A stretch of 64,000 nt of DNA from contig JAJAPZ010000006.1 in NCBI GenBank assembly GCA_020523905.1, positions 18,189 to 82,188 of the forward strand, given 5' to 3'. Positions within the stretch are counted from its first letter, which is position 1. Each line of letters begins with the position of its first letter. The notes beneath the pieces are model-generated. The model saw nothing but the letters and a program-made list of their open reading frames with translations, was not told the origin of the DNA and did no database searches. Below are positions 45,677-54,063 of the stretch, piece after piece. Both the position numbers and the translations under genes were made by a program. The DNA is from Candidatus Obscuribacterium magneticum. GTDB taxonomy: Bacteria; Elusimicrobiota; Elusimicrobia; F11.

Positions 45677-47131
45677 ATGACATCGATCTCTCTTCAACAT
45701 CTTCTTCAACCGTGCGGTCTCTGGCGTCCCGAAGCGGAAAAAATAATGATCCGAGGGTTGTCCTACGATTCCCGTCTGACAAAAAAGGGGGATCTCTTTT
45801 TCGCCATCCCGGGACAGCATGCGGACGGCCACGCTTATCTACCGGAGGCGGCCAAACGGGGGGCCGTGGCCGCCTTGGTGGAGCGCTCACTCCAGGCGCC
45901 TTTGCCGACGTTCGTTGTGCCCTCGGTCGTGGCGGCGATGTCGAAAATATCGAACCGCTTTTTTGAGGAGCCCTCGCGCCGTATGCCCGTCATCGGCGTC
46001 ACCGGCACCAATGGGAAGACGACCGTCACCTATTTGATCGAAGATTTGCTGCGAAAGGCGGGAAAAAGCTGCGGGGTGATCGGGACGGTGAATTACCGCT
46101 TTGGCTCCGACATCCGCCCCGCCCCCAACACCACGCCGATGTCCCTGGATGTCCAGGCCTTTCTGGCGGAGGTGTTGGAGAAAAAAGGGGCCACGGTCAT
46201 CATGGAAGTGTCCTCACACGCCCTGGAGCTCAATCGGGTGGACGACGTGCACTTTGCCGTCGGCCTTTTCACCAACCTGACCCAGGATCATCTGGATTTT
46301 CACAAGGACATGGAAAGCTATTTTGCCGCCAAGGCGAAGCTCTTTCGGAACAAAAAGAGCGACCGCGTGGTCCTCAATCTGGACGACAGTTATGGCGAAC
46401 GGCTGGTCAGGGAGTTTCCTCAAGCGATCGGCTTTGGATTTCATGAAAAGGCAGAGGTCCGTGCCTCCAACCATCATCTTGGTTTGGGGGGCGTTCAGTT
46501 TGAACTCCGCCTGCCTTCAAAAAAAACGGTCCCCATTCGGAACAATCTCATTGGACTTCATAATATCTACAACTGCCTGGCTGGGGCGGCAGCCATGGTC
46601 GCCTTTGGAATGGCGGAATCGGACATCGTTGCCGGCCTCAACCAGAATCATGCCGTGCCGGGACGTCTGGAGCGGGTGGACGCCGGCCAACCCTTCGTGG
46701 TTTTGGTGGATTACGCGCACACCCACGATGCCCTGGAGAAGGCCTTGGTGGCCCTCCGGGAAACGGGCCCGAAAAGGATTCTCTGTTTGTTCGGCGCCGG
46801 GGGCGACAGGGACCGGACCAAGCGTCCTCGCATGGGGCGGGTGGCCGCCACGCTCGCCGATCAGGTTTATCTGACCTCGGACAACCCGCGGTCTGAAGAT
46901 CCCCAGCAGATTATTCGCGAGATCGAAGCGGGGATCAAAGAGATCGGGAAAACGAATTATGCGATTGAGGTGGACCGGGCCCAGGCGATTCATCGGGCTC
47001 TTCGGGAGGCCCGGGCGGGTGACGTCGTCTTATTGGCCGGGAAAGGGCACGAGACGGTTCAGATTTTTAAAAATGAACGGATCCATTTTTCCGACCAGGA
47101 AACGGCTCGGGAAGCGTTGAAATCGTTATGA
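45677..47131 (+). CDS. murE: UDP-MurNAc-tripeptide synthetase MurE
   Basis: This 484-residue Mur ligase has the ATP-binding GVTGTNGKTTVTYLIEDLL, the central NLTQDHLDFHKDMESYFAAKAKLF, and the C-terminal DNPRSEDPQQII. The DNPR motif is associated with meso-diaminopimelate as the third amino acid, so the peptidoglycan is predicted to be DAP-type. AGGTG precedes ATG 45677. It overlaps murF by ATGA. Confidence 0.96.
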   Translation: MTSISLQHLLQPCGLWRPEAEKIMIRGLSYDSRLTKKGDLFFAIPGQHADGHAYLPEAAKRGAVAALVERSLQAPLPTFVVPSVVAAMSKISNRFFEEPSRRMPVIGVTGTNGKTTVTYLIEDLLRKAGKSCGVIGTVNYRFGSDIRPAPNTTPMSLDVQAFLAEVLEKKGATVIMEVSSHALELNRVDDVHFAVGLFTNLTQDHLDFHKDMESYFAAKAKLFRNKKSDRVVLNLDDSYGERLVREFPQAIGFGFHEKAEVRASNHHLGLGGVQFELRLPSKKTVPIRNNLIGLHNIYNCLAGAAAMVAFGMAESDIVAGLNQNHAVPGRLERVDAGQPFVVLVDYAHTHDALEKALVALRETGPKRILCLFGAGGDRDRTKRPRMGRVAATLADQVYLTSDNPRSEDPQQIIREIEAGIKEIGKTNYAIEVDRAQAIHRALREARAGDVVLLAGKGHETVQIFKNERIHFSDQETAREALKSL

Positions 47132-48507
47132 ACATGACCCTCCGCGAAATCGTGCGCGTCCTCAACGGCCAGCTCATCTTAGGGGACCCGAAGATGAAGG
47201 CCACCCATGCTTCGGTGGATTCCAGAACTGTCGAAATAGGGGATTTGTTTTTCGCTCTGAAAGGGGCCCGGGGGAACGGTCATGATTATGCCATCACCGC
47301 CTGCCGCCAAGGGGCCGCCGGCGTCGTTGTCTCCCGTTTGGACTGGCTTCCCTCGCTTCAAAATTTTCCGGCGGCGGTGGTCCAGGTAGAAGACCCGTTG
47401 AAAGCGCTCCAATCATTGGGCCAATATTTGAGAACTGGTTTTAAAGGACCCGTGGTGGGGGTCACGGGGTCCAATGGAAAGACCACGACCAAGCAGATGA
47501 TCGCGAGTGTCTTAAAGACATTGGGGCCGGGCCTTTTTACAAAGGGAAACTTTAACAGTCAGATCGGCCTCCCCGTCGTCCTCAGCGAGTCATCGCCGGA
47601 CCACCGGTGGATGGTGCTGGAGATGGGCGCCTCCGAGCCGGGAAACGTTCACGCGCTGACGGAAATCGCCCATCCCACCATCGGCGTGATTACGAGCATT
47701 GGACCGGCCCATTTGGAGACCTTTGGGACGTTGGCCAAAATCGCCCGCACCAAGTGGGAGCTCATGGACGCCCTCCCGTCGGACGGGGTCGCGATTGTAC
47801 CCTGGGGGGAGCCGGCACTGGAACCTCACATACGCTCCTTTACGAAACGTCTTGTTTTTTTTGGAGAGGATTCGTCCTGCCCGGTGCGGGCGAGCGCGGT
47901 GGAAATCAAAGAGACGCTCAATTTCATGCTTCATATCGGAGCGGTCAGCACGCGTGTGTTTTTGCCCGTCCGCGGCCGGTTTAATGTCCGTAACGCCTTG
48001 GCGAGCGCCGCCGTGGGCTGGGTTTTGAATGTTCCCGTGGAGGCGATTGCGGAGGGGCTCGGCCACTTTGAGCCCCCGCCCATGCGCATGGAGATCCTCC
48101 GGCATCCCTCGGGAGCGATATTCCTCAACGATGCCTACAACGCGAACCCTGCGTCCATGGTGAATGCGGTGTCCACCTTGATGGAATCCTACTTCGATCG
48201 CCGGCGGATTGTGGTCCTGGGTTCCATGAAAGAGTTGGGGGAGGCGTCGGAGAAGTTGCATTTCCATTTGGGAGCGGAGGTGGGAAAGTGCGCCCTCGAC
48301 GCGATCTATTTGTTCGGTCCGGAGGCCGAAGCCACGCGGGATGGTGCCGTGGCGGCGGGATTTAAGCCCGACCACGTTTTTCACACCAACAAGATTGACG
48401 AATTGATAAAAGAAGTGAAGCGCCAGGTTCGTCCCGATGTGGTCATTCTCTTTAAGGCGTCGCGCGCCATGCAGCTGGAGCGGGTGGTGGAGGCTTTAAA
48501 AAACTAA
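47128..48507 (+). CDS. murF: UDP-MurNAc-tripeptide D-Ala-D-Ala ligase MurF
   Basis: This 459-residue Mur ligase has an N-terminal domain (HASVDSRTVEIGDLFFALKGARGNGHDY), the ATP loop GVTGSNGKTTTKQMIASVL, and C-terminal NDAYNANPASMVNAVSTL. It completes the pentapeptide precursor. Its start overlaps the murE stop (ATGA) and mraY follows after 16 bases. Confidence 0.96.
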   Translation: MNMTLREIVRVLNGQLILGDPKMKATHASVDSRTVEIGDLFFALKGARGNGHDYAITACRQGAAGVVVSRLDWLPSLQNFPAAVVQVEDPLKALQSLGQYLRTGFKGPVVGVTGSNGKTTTKQMIASVLKTLGPGLFTKGNFNSQIGLPVVLSESSPDHRWMVLEMGASEPGNVHALTEIAHPTIGVITSIGPAHLETFGTLAKIARTKWELMDALPSDGVAIVPWGEPALEPHIRSFTKRLVFFGEDSSCPVRASAVEIKETLNFMLHIGAVSTRVFLPVRGRFNVRNALASAAVGWVLNVPVEAIAEGLGHFEPPPMRMEILRHPSGAIFLNDAYNANPASMVNAVSTLMESYFDRRRIVVLGSMKELGEASEKLHFHLGAEVGKCALDAIYLFGPEAEATRDGAVAAGFKPDHVFHTNKIDELIKEVKRQVRPDVVILFKASRAMQLERVVEALKN

Positions 48508-48523
48508 TCAAGGAGTGACATGA

Positions 48524-49609
48524 ATGCTTTATTTACTGACTTCCCTTAAGGATTTGTGGTCCCCTCTCAATGTCTTTACCTACATTACCTTTCGAACCGG
48601 CGGGGCCTTTTTGACGGCCTTGATGATCGTCCTGCTCTTTGGGGGATGGTTTTTGCGGCTGGTGAAAAGCCACGAGATCACGCAGACAGTTCGGCTGGAA
48701 GGCCCGCAGTCGCATCTGCCGAAATCCGGTACGCCGACAATGGGGGGCTTATTGATCCTGGCGGCCCTGGTGATATCGACTGTTTTATGGGCCAAGCTTT
48801 CGAACCGGTTTATCTTGCTGACGCTCGGCTCCGCCGTTTTTTTGGGAATATTGGGTCTTTTTGACGACTATCGAAAGCTCGTCCTTCATCAGTCCTCGAA
48901 AGGCATGTCGCAGGCGGCCAAGTTAACTTTTCAATTGATTTGGGGTTTGGCGGTCATCGGTTATTTGTATATAGATCCGCCCAATCCCCAATACCGGAGT
49001 TTTGTTCAAATCCCCTATCTGAAAGAGGTGTTTCTCGATCTCCGGGGATTGATCATCTTGTTCGGCATTATCGTGGTGATCGGGGCCTCCAACGCCGTGA
49101 ATCTCACCGATGGCCTGGATGGCCTGGCCTGCGGAACGTTGCTCATTAGCGCGTTGACCTATGGCATTTTTGCTTACCTCGCCGGCCATGCGAGATTGTC
49201 CTCGTACCTGAGGTTGGTGCAGGTGCCGGGCGCAGGGGAGTTGACGATTTATTTGGGAGCCATGGCGGGGGCGTGTCTCGGTTTTCTCTGGTACAACGGC
49301 TATCCCGCCTCGATTTTCATGGGTGACACCGGCTCCCTGTTTCTTGGAGGGACCATCGGTCTCATCGCGGTTTGTCTCCGGCAGGAACTCATCATGGTCG
49401 TGGTCGGTGGGATCTTTGTGGCGGAGGCGGGGTCGGTCCTCCTTCAAGTGGCGTCCTTCCGGTTTTTCAAACGGCGGATTTTCCGCATGTCGCCGCTCCA
49501 TCATCACTTCGAACTGTTGGGCTGGCCGGAAACAAAAGTGACGCTCCGGTTTTGGATCATCGCCGTGGTTCTGGCCTTGGTGGCGATGACCTCCCTAAAA
49601 CTCAGATGA
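48524..49609 (+). CDS. mraY: Phospho-MurNAc-pentapeptide transferase MraY
   Basis: This 361-residue protein with about ten TM helices carries the conserved GTPTMGGLLI, LFDDYRKLV, NAVNLTDGLDGLACG and MSPLHHHFELLGWPE. It makes lipid I from undecaprenyl phosphate. AGGAG at 48511 is well spaced for ATG 48524. A nearby ATG at 48520 is out of frame. Its stop overlaps murD (ATGA). Confidence 0.97.
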   Translation: MLYLLTSLKDLWSPLNVFTYITFRTGGAFLTALMIVLLFGGWFLRLVKSHEITQTVRLEGPQSHLPKSGTPTMGGLLILAALVISTVLWAKLSNRFILLTLGSAVFLGILGLFDDYRKLVLHQSSKGMSQAAKLTFQLIWGLAVIGYLYIDPPNPQYRSFVQIPYLKEVFLDLRGLIILFGIIVVIGASNAVNLTDGLDGLACGTLLISALTYGIFAYLAGHARLSSYLRLVQVPGAGELTIYLGAMAGACLGFLWYNGYPASIFMGDTGSLFLGGTIGLIAVCLRQELIMVVVGGIFVAEAGSVLLQVASFRFFKRRIFRMSPLHHHFELLGWPETKVTLRFWIIAVVLALVAMTSLKLR

Positions 49610-50889
49610 ACCTGGAAGGAAAAAATGTTCTTGTTGTCGGGCTCGGGATTTCGGGAGCCGCGGCAGCCCGGCTTCTTCTGAAAAAGAAAGCGCACGTCTT
49701 CATCACCGATCAAAAGTCCAGAAAAGAGCTCGGTGAGCACCTCCGGAAAATCCCCTCTCGTGCACACATCGAAACCGGCTCTCACACGTTATTAAAAAAG
49801 AAATTTGATTTGATCGTGGTCAGCCCGGGGGTGCCTTGGAGGAGTCCCTTCTTGGAGAAAGCGCGGGGCCGGGGGATTCCGGTGTGGCCGGAGTTGGAGC
49901 TCGCGTGGCGGATGGTGAAACCGCGTCGAACCGTGGCGATCACCGGCACCAATGGAAAAACGACGACCACGGCGTTGATCGGGGAAATCCTGAAAAAAGC
50001 GGGGCGGCTCGTGGTCGTCGGAGGCAATATCGGAACGCCGTTGTCCGCCCTCGTTTCCAAGGTCACCGCCAAAACCGATTTGGTCCTCGAGGTCTCCAGT
50101 TATCAGTTGGAGGGCCACCAGAGCTTTCATCCGGAGGTGGGGGCGGTGTTGAACGTGACCCCCGATCACCTGGCCCGTCACCGGACCATGGCCGGCTACG
50201 CCGCCGCCAAGAGGAGGCTCTTTCTTCATGCCACGCGATCGGACGTCGCCATTCTTAATAGAAACGACAAATGGTGCCGGTGGATTGGAAGGAAGAGTAA
50301 AGCGAGAAAGATCTGGTTCCCGACTCCCTCTTTGCTACGGGTGGCGGCTTCTATCCGATTGCCGGGGCGGCACAATCTGGAAAACGCGATGGCGGCCGTC
50401 GCCGCCGTTAAAGCGTTGGGATTGAAAGAGTCCGACATCAAGAAGGGATTGGCATCCTTTAAAGGGGTCAAGCACCGGATTCAGTTCATTGCTAAGAAAA
50501 AAGGCGTCTCTTATTACAACGATTCCAAAGGGACGAACGTGGATTCCACGCTGGTCGCTCTCAAGGCGCTGCCGAAACCCATCCTTTTGATTTTGGGGGG
50601 AGAGCATAAGGGGTCTCCCTACACGCCGTTGATCCCTCTCATCAAAGAAAAGGTCCGGGTCCTGTTGACAATAGGGGAGGCCGCTCCCATTATCGCCCGC
50701 GATTTAAGGAACGCCGTCCCCCTCATCTCTTGCCGGACGCTCGATCGGGCGGTTAAGACCGCCGGGTCAGGTGCGCAAGCGGGTGACGTTGTTCTTCTGT
50801 CGCCGGCCTGCGCTTCTTTTGATCAGTACCGCAACTATGAGGAACGGGGAGATCACTTCATTTCCTTGGTTCGGAGGTTAAAGATTTGA
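49606..50889 (+). CDS. murD: UDP-MurNAc-L-Ala-D-Glu ligase MurD
   Basis: This 427-residue Mur ligase has an N-terminal Rossmann motif (VLVVGLGISGAAAARLL), ATP loop AITGTNGKTTTTALIGEIL, EVSSYQLEG and the C-terminal NDSKGTNVDSTLVAL. ATG 49606 overlaps the mraY stop. The frame is open further upstream, but that part is mraY sequence read out of frame. The stop overlaps the ftsW TTG. Confidence 0.96.
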   Translation: MNLEGKNVLVVGLGISGAAAARLLLKKKAHVFITDQKSRKELGEHLRKIPSRAHIETGSHTLLKKKFDLIVVSPGVPWRSPFLEKARGRGIPVWPELELAWRMVKPRRTVAITGTNGKTTTTALIGEILKKAGRLVVVGGNIGTPLSALVSKVTAKTDLVLEVSSYQLEGHQSFHPEVGAVLNVTPDHLARHRTMAGYAAAKRRLFLHATRSDVAILNRNDKWCRWIGRKSKARKIWFPTPSLLRVAASIRLPGRHNLENAMAAVAAVKALGLKESDIKKGLASFKGVKHRIQFIAKKKGVSYYNDSKGTNVDSTLVALKALPKPILLILGGEHKGSPYTPLIPLIKEKVRVLLTIGEAAPIIARDLRNAVPLISCRTLDRAVKTAGSGAQAGDVVLLSPACASFDQYRNYEERGDHFISLVRRLKI

Positions 50890-52082
50890 AGACCCGGTTT
50901 GTGGCCGCTTCTGCCCAACGACGGCCCTCCTTTTTTTCCCTGTTTAATTTGAATCCCTTGATGAAAGCGTCCGCGTCGGATGGGGCGCTTCTTTTTTGCG
51001 TGTTCAGTCTATTGGTTTTTGGATGGGTCATGATTTATTCCTCCAGCGCCCTTATCGCCGAAAGCCGCTATCACGATCAGTTTTTCTTTTTGAAGCGCCA
51101 GATTTTGTGGTCCGTGGTCGGGATTTTGGCTTTTCTTTTGGCCGCCAATATCCCCTTGCGGGTGTGGCAGGAAAAGACCCGCGCTCTTTATGTGGTAACG
51201 ATAATGGCGCTTCTCCTTGTCTTTTTTGTGGGACCTGAGATTGCGGGGGCCCGGCGGTGGATTCGGCTCGGTGGATTCAGTTTCCAGCCCTCGGAGCTGG
51301 CCAAAATCGCCATGGTTTTTATGGTGGCGGATTACATGGACCGCCGACAGAGCCGGCTGAGGTCCTTTAACAAAGGGCTTCTCCCCCTTTTATTTTTGAT
51401 TGGGATCTTGTTTTTCCTCATTTTGATTGAGCCGGATTTGGGAACACCGGTCTTGATGGGGGCCGTGTTTTTGGCGCTTCTGGTCATGGGCGGGGCCCGC
51501 TGGCGGCATTTGCTTTTGATGGGCTTGGGTCTCTCCCCGCTGTTGATTCTGGCCATTGTGAAGGTCCATTACCGCTTGGCGCGGGTGTTTGCCTACCTGG
51601 ATCCGTGGTCGGATGCGCAAGGGTCGGGGTATCAGCTGGTGCAATCTTTGTTGGCGATGGGGTCGGGCGGCCTTTTTGGACGCGGTTTGGGGGGATCGCG
51701 CATCAAGATCTCCAACCTTCCTGACGCCCATACCGATTTCATTTTTTCGGTGATTGGCGAAGAATTGGGTCTTGTGGGGACATTGACGTGTGTCGGGTTG
51801 TTTCTCTTTCTTTGTCTGTGGGGGCTGAAAGTAGCCCGGCAATCACCGACCTGTTTCATGCGCTTGGTGGCGGCGGGCTTAAGCCTCACCGTCGGCTTTC
51901 AAGCCCTGATCAATATGGGCGTGGCGTGCGGGCTTCTTCCAACGAAAGGAATGCCTCTTCCTTTTCTTTCCTTCGGCGGATCGTCTCTCGTCATTATTTT
52001 TATATCCATGGGGCTTCTCTCCAATATCGCCCGTCAGGCCAAGGCCTCGCCCCCGAAATCTTTCTCCGCGAGAGGCCGGTGA
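50886..52082 (+). CDS. ftsW: Septal peptidoglycan glycosyltransferase FtsW (SEDS family)
   Basis: This 398-residue protein has about ten TM helices and the SEDS motifs GARRWIRLGGFSFQPSELAK, QGSGYQLVQSLLAMGSGGLFGRGLGGS, DFIFSVIGEELGLVG and GLLPTKGMPLPFLSFGGSS. With FtsI it polymerises septal glycan. Start TTG 50886 overlaps the murD stop (TTGA). Its stop overlaps the murG GTG (GTGA). Confidence 0.96.
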   Translation: MKTRFVAASAQRRPSFFSLFNLNPLMKASASDGALLFCVFSLLVFGWVMIYSSSALIAESRYHDQFFFLKRQILWSVVGILAFLLAANIPLRVWQEKTRALYVVTIMALLLVFFVGPEIAGARRWIRLGGFSFQPSELAKIAMVFMVADYMDRRQSRLRSFNKGLLPLLFLIGILFFLILIEPDLGTPVLMGAVFLALLVMGGARWRHLLLMGLGLSPLLILAIVKVHYRLARVFAYLDPWSDAQGSGYQLVQSLLAMGSGGLFGRGLGGSRIKISNLPDAHTDFIFSVIGEELGLVGTLTCVGLFLFLCLWGLKVARQSPTCFMRLVAAGLSLTVGFQALINMGVACGLLPTKGMPLPFLSFGGSSLVIIFISMGLLSNIARQAKASPPKSFSARGR

Positions 52083-53164
52083 AGGTTCTCATTGCCGCCG
52101 GGGGAACCGGCGGGCATTTTTATCCGGGACTTTCGGCGGGCAAATCATTGAGGGATCGGGGGGCCGAGATCCTTTTCGTGGTGAGAAAAAAGGATTTTGT
52201 GATCCCGCTTCTTCAAAAGGAAAAAATTCCCTTCGCCACCATTTCAGCCGGGGGTTTTGTCCGGCGTTTCCGATGTGGAAACATGTTTTCCCTGGCGAAG
52301 CTGGCATGGGGGTGGGGGGAGTCCCTCGTCCTCCTCGCTCGATATAAACCCGATTGGGTGCTGGCGATGGGCGGCTACTTGTCCGTGCCCCCGGCCCTGG
52401 CCGCCCGGCTTTTCCGAATCCCCGTCCTTCTCCATGAACAGAACATCACCCCGGGCCTGGCCAATCGCCTGCTGGACCGTTTGGCGACCAAGGTCGCCTT
52501 GAGTTTTGAAGAAAGCAGAAAATACTTTCGCTCCCCCGTTTCGGTCACGGGCAATCCCGTGCGGCCGGAATTCAAGGCTCTGCCGGATCGGGGGGCCGTG
52601 TGTTCCCAGTGGGGCCTCGATCCTCAGAAAATGACGATGCTCGTCTTTGGCGGCAGTCTCGGCGCTCATCGGCTGAATGAGCTCATCGTCGAGGCGGTGA
52701 CGAGCTTAAAGGACCGGAAGGGATCTTTTCAGGTGGTTCACTTCACGGGAACGAAGGATGCCCACAGCGTTCGAGAGGCCTATGAGAAGAACGGGATTTC
52801 GTCGAAAGTGGATGCCTATTGTCACGACATGCCCGCCGCCTACAGCGTGGCCGATTTTGTCGTGTGCCGGTCGGGGGCGAGCACCGTGGCCGAGCTCATC
52901 GTCGTTCAAAAACCCGCGGTTCTCGTCCCTTACCCCTTAGCCACGGAGGCGCACCAGCTCACCAATGCAAAACTCCTGTCGGAAGCGGGGGCGGCCGAGG
53001 TGGTTGAGGAGAAGGGCCTCGATGGGGCAAGGCTGGCTTCTTATCTACGGCGTTTTCTCGATGACAAGAACGGGCTTTTGAAGAGGCGTCAACAGTATGG
53101 ACGTTTTCAGATCGATCCCCTCGCCGCTGGCGACAAAATTGCCGATCTGTTAATGCCGAGGTGA
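52079..53164 (+). CDS. murG: UDP-GlcNAc transferase MurG
   Basis: This 361-residue GT28 enzyme has the N-terminal loop AAGGTGGHFYPGLS, GGYLSVPPALAARL, LHEQNITPGLANRL, the second-domain GGSLGAHRLNE and VCRSGASTVAEL. It makes lipid II. Start GTG 52079 overlaps the ftsW stop. The frame is open upstream but only as out-of-frame ftsW. It is the last + strand gene of the cluster; murC, murB, ftsQ, ftsA and ftsZ do not follow. Confidence 0.96.
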   Translation: MKVLIAAGGTGGHFYPGLSAGKSLRDRGAEILFVVRKKDFVIPLLQKEKIPFATISAGGFVRRFRCGNMFSLAKLAWGWGESLVLLARYKPDWVLAMGGYLSVPPALAARLFRIPVLLHEQNITPGLANRLLDRLATKVALSFEESRKYFRSPVSVTGNPVRPEFKALPDRGAVCSQWGLDPQKMTMLVFGGSLGAHRLNELIVEAVTSLKDRKGSFQVVHFTGTKDAHSVREAYEKNGISSKVDAYCHDMPAAYSVADFVVCRSGASTVAELIVVQKPAVLVPYPLATEAHQLTNAKLLSEAGAAEVVEEKGLDGARLASYLRRFLDDKNGLLKRRQQYGRFQIDPLAAGDKIADLLMPR

Positions 53165-53179
53165 AAAATAGAGCGATGT

Positions 53180-53273
53180 CGTCATGCCCGGAATCCAGCT
53201 GTCGTCATCCCGACGTAAGTCGGGATCCAGTTTGTCAACAATATTCTGGATTCCGGCTTCCGCCGGAATGACG
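53180..53273. repeat. REP/BIME-like cluster between murG and the amidase
   Basis: Three units lie here: a truncated one at 53180-53198, CGTCATCCCGACGTAAGTC at 53203-53230, and an inverted unit 53246-53273. They sit between convergent genes and could act as a bidirectional terminator or mRNA end. Confidence 0.9.
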
Positions 53274-53292
53274 TGCTTAACCGGGTCAGCAT

Positions 53293-54063
53293 TTAATGGT
53301 GAGTTGAGGCCACCTGCGTTGCGGCGAAATATCTCTTCAGACCTTCCGTGAGAGCGGCGGCCATTTTCTTTTGATAGGCGGGATCCGCCAGCCTTTTCGA
53401 CTCGCTTCGATGGCTTAGGAAACCCGTTTCAATCAGGACGCCCGGCCCCTCGGCCGACTCCAAAACCGTAAACGAATCAAACCCGGCTTGGCGATCATGC
53501 GCGTTGAGCGTCTTCACCAAGCTGCGCTGGAGGATGGCTCCCAGCCGGCGTGAATTTTTCTTGTTGTAATAGGTGGCCACCCCCCTGACCCACCGCCGGG
53601 TGTCCCAGTCGCAATGGAGGGAGAGGAAGGCCTCCGCCCCGACGAGATTGGAAAAAATCGCCCGCTCTTTGTTGTCCTCCACTGCATTATAGGCCTGCCG
53701 CCAGTAATTGGAAGGCGTCCGCGTCATAAATACTTTCGCTCCCTCTTTTTCCAGGAGGTCTTTAAGCCGAGCGGCTATTTCCAGCGTCAGTTTATGCTCG
53801 GGAGGAAGCCCCTTGACGACCCGGCCCTCATTAATTTTTATACCGTCAAAATTCATGGTGCCGTGACCGGCGTCGATGACGATGCAATGTCCGAATAAGG
53901 GAGATTGGCCGAAAAGGGCCGGCGGCCGAAATAAAAGGATCGTCATTCCGGCGAAAGCCGGAATCCAGAATAATGTTAAAGACCTGGACCCCGGCTTGCG
54001 CCGGGGTGACGGCTGCCGTTGGAGTCGCATCATCATGGCAGGGGCGATTCTTTCGGTGTCCAT
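53293..54063 (-). CDS. N-acetylmuramoyl-L-alanine amidase (Amidase_3)
   Basis: This zinc amidase, up to 256 residues long, has the catalytic set in place: IVIDAGHGT (His), a Glu in the PEHKLTLEIA helix, LSLHCD (His) and VLIETGFLSH (Glu). It cleaves the bond between MurNAc and the stem peptide. The N-terminus is odd. From the longest start (54063) it is read through a REP pair, giving the hydrophobic stretch SLTLFWIPAFAGMTILLF. A later ATG at 53946 lies inside the repeat and leaves a very short leader. Export is expected, but which start serves it is unclear. It lies just downstream of the LOG-family gene. Confidence 0.85.
   Translation of the reverse strand: MDTERIAPAMMMRLQRQPSPRRKPGSRSLTLFWIPAFAGMTILLFRPPALFGQSPLFGHCIVIDAGHGTMNFDGIKINEGRVVKGLPPEHKLTLEIAARLKDLLEKEGAKVFMTRTPSNYWRQAYNAVEDNKERAIFSNLVGAEAFLSLHCDWDTRRWVRGVATYYNKKNSRRLGAILQRSLVKTLNAHDRQAGFDSFTVLESAEGPGVLIETGFLSHRSESKRLADPAYQKKMAAALTEGLKRYFAATQVASTHH
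53941..54011. repeat. REP/BIME-like inverted pair at the amidase 5' end
   Basis: Units 53941-53968 and 53984-54011 (inverted) face each other. They lie between the LOG-family stop and the amidase catalytic region and are open in the amidase frame. Confidence 0.9.
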
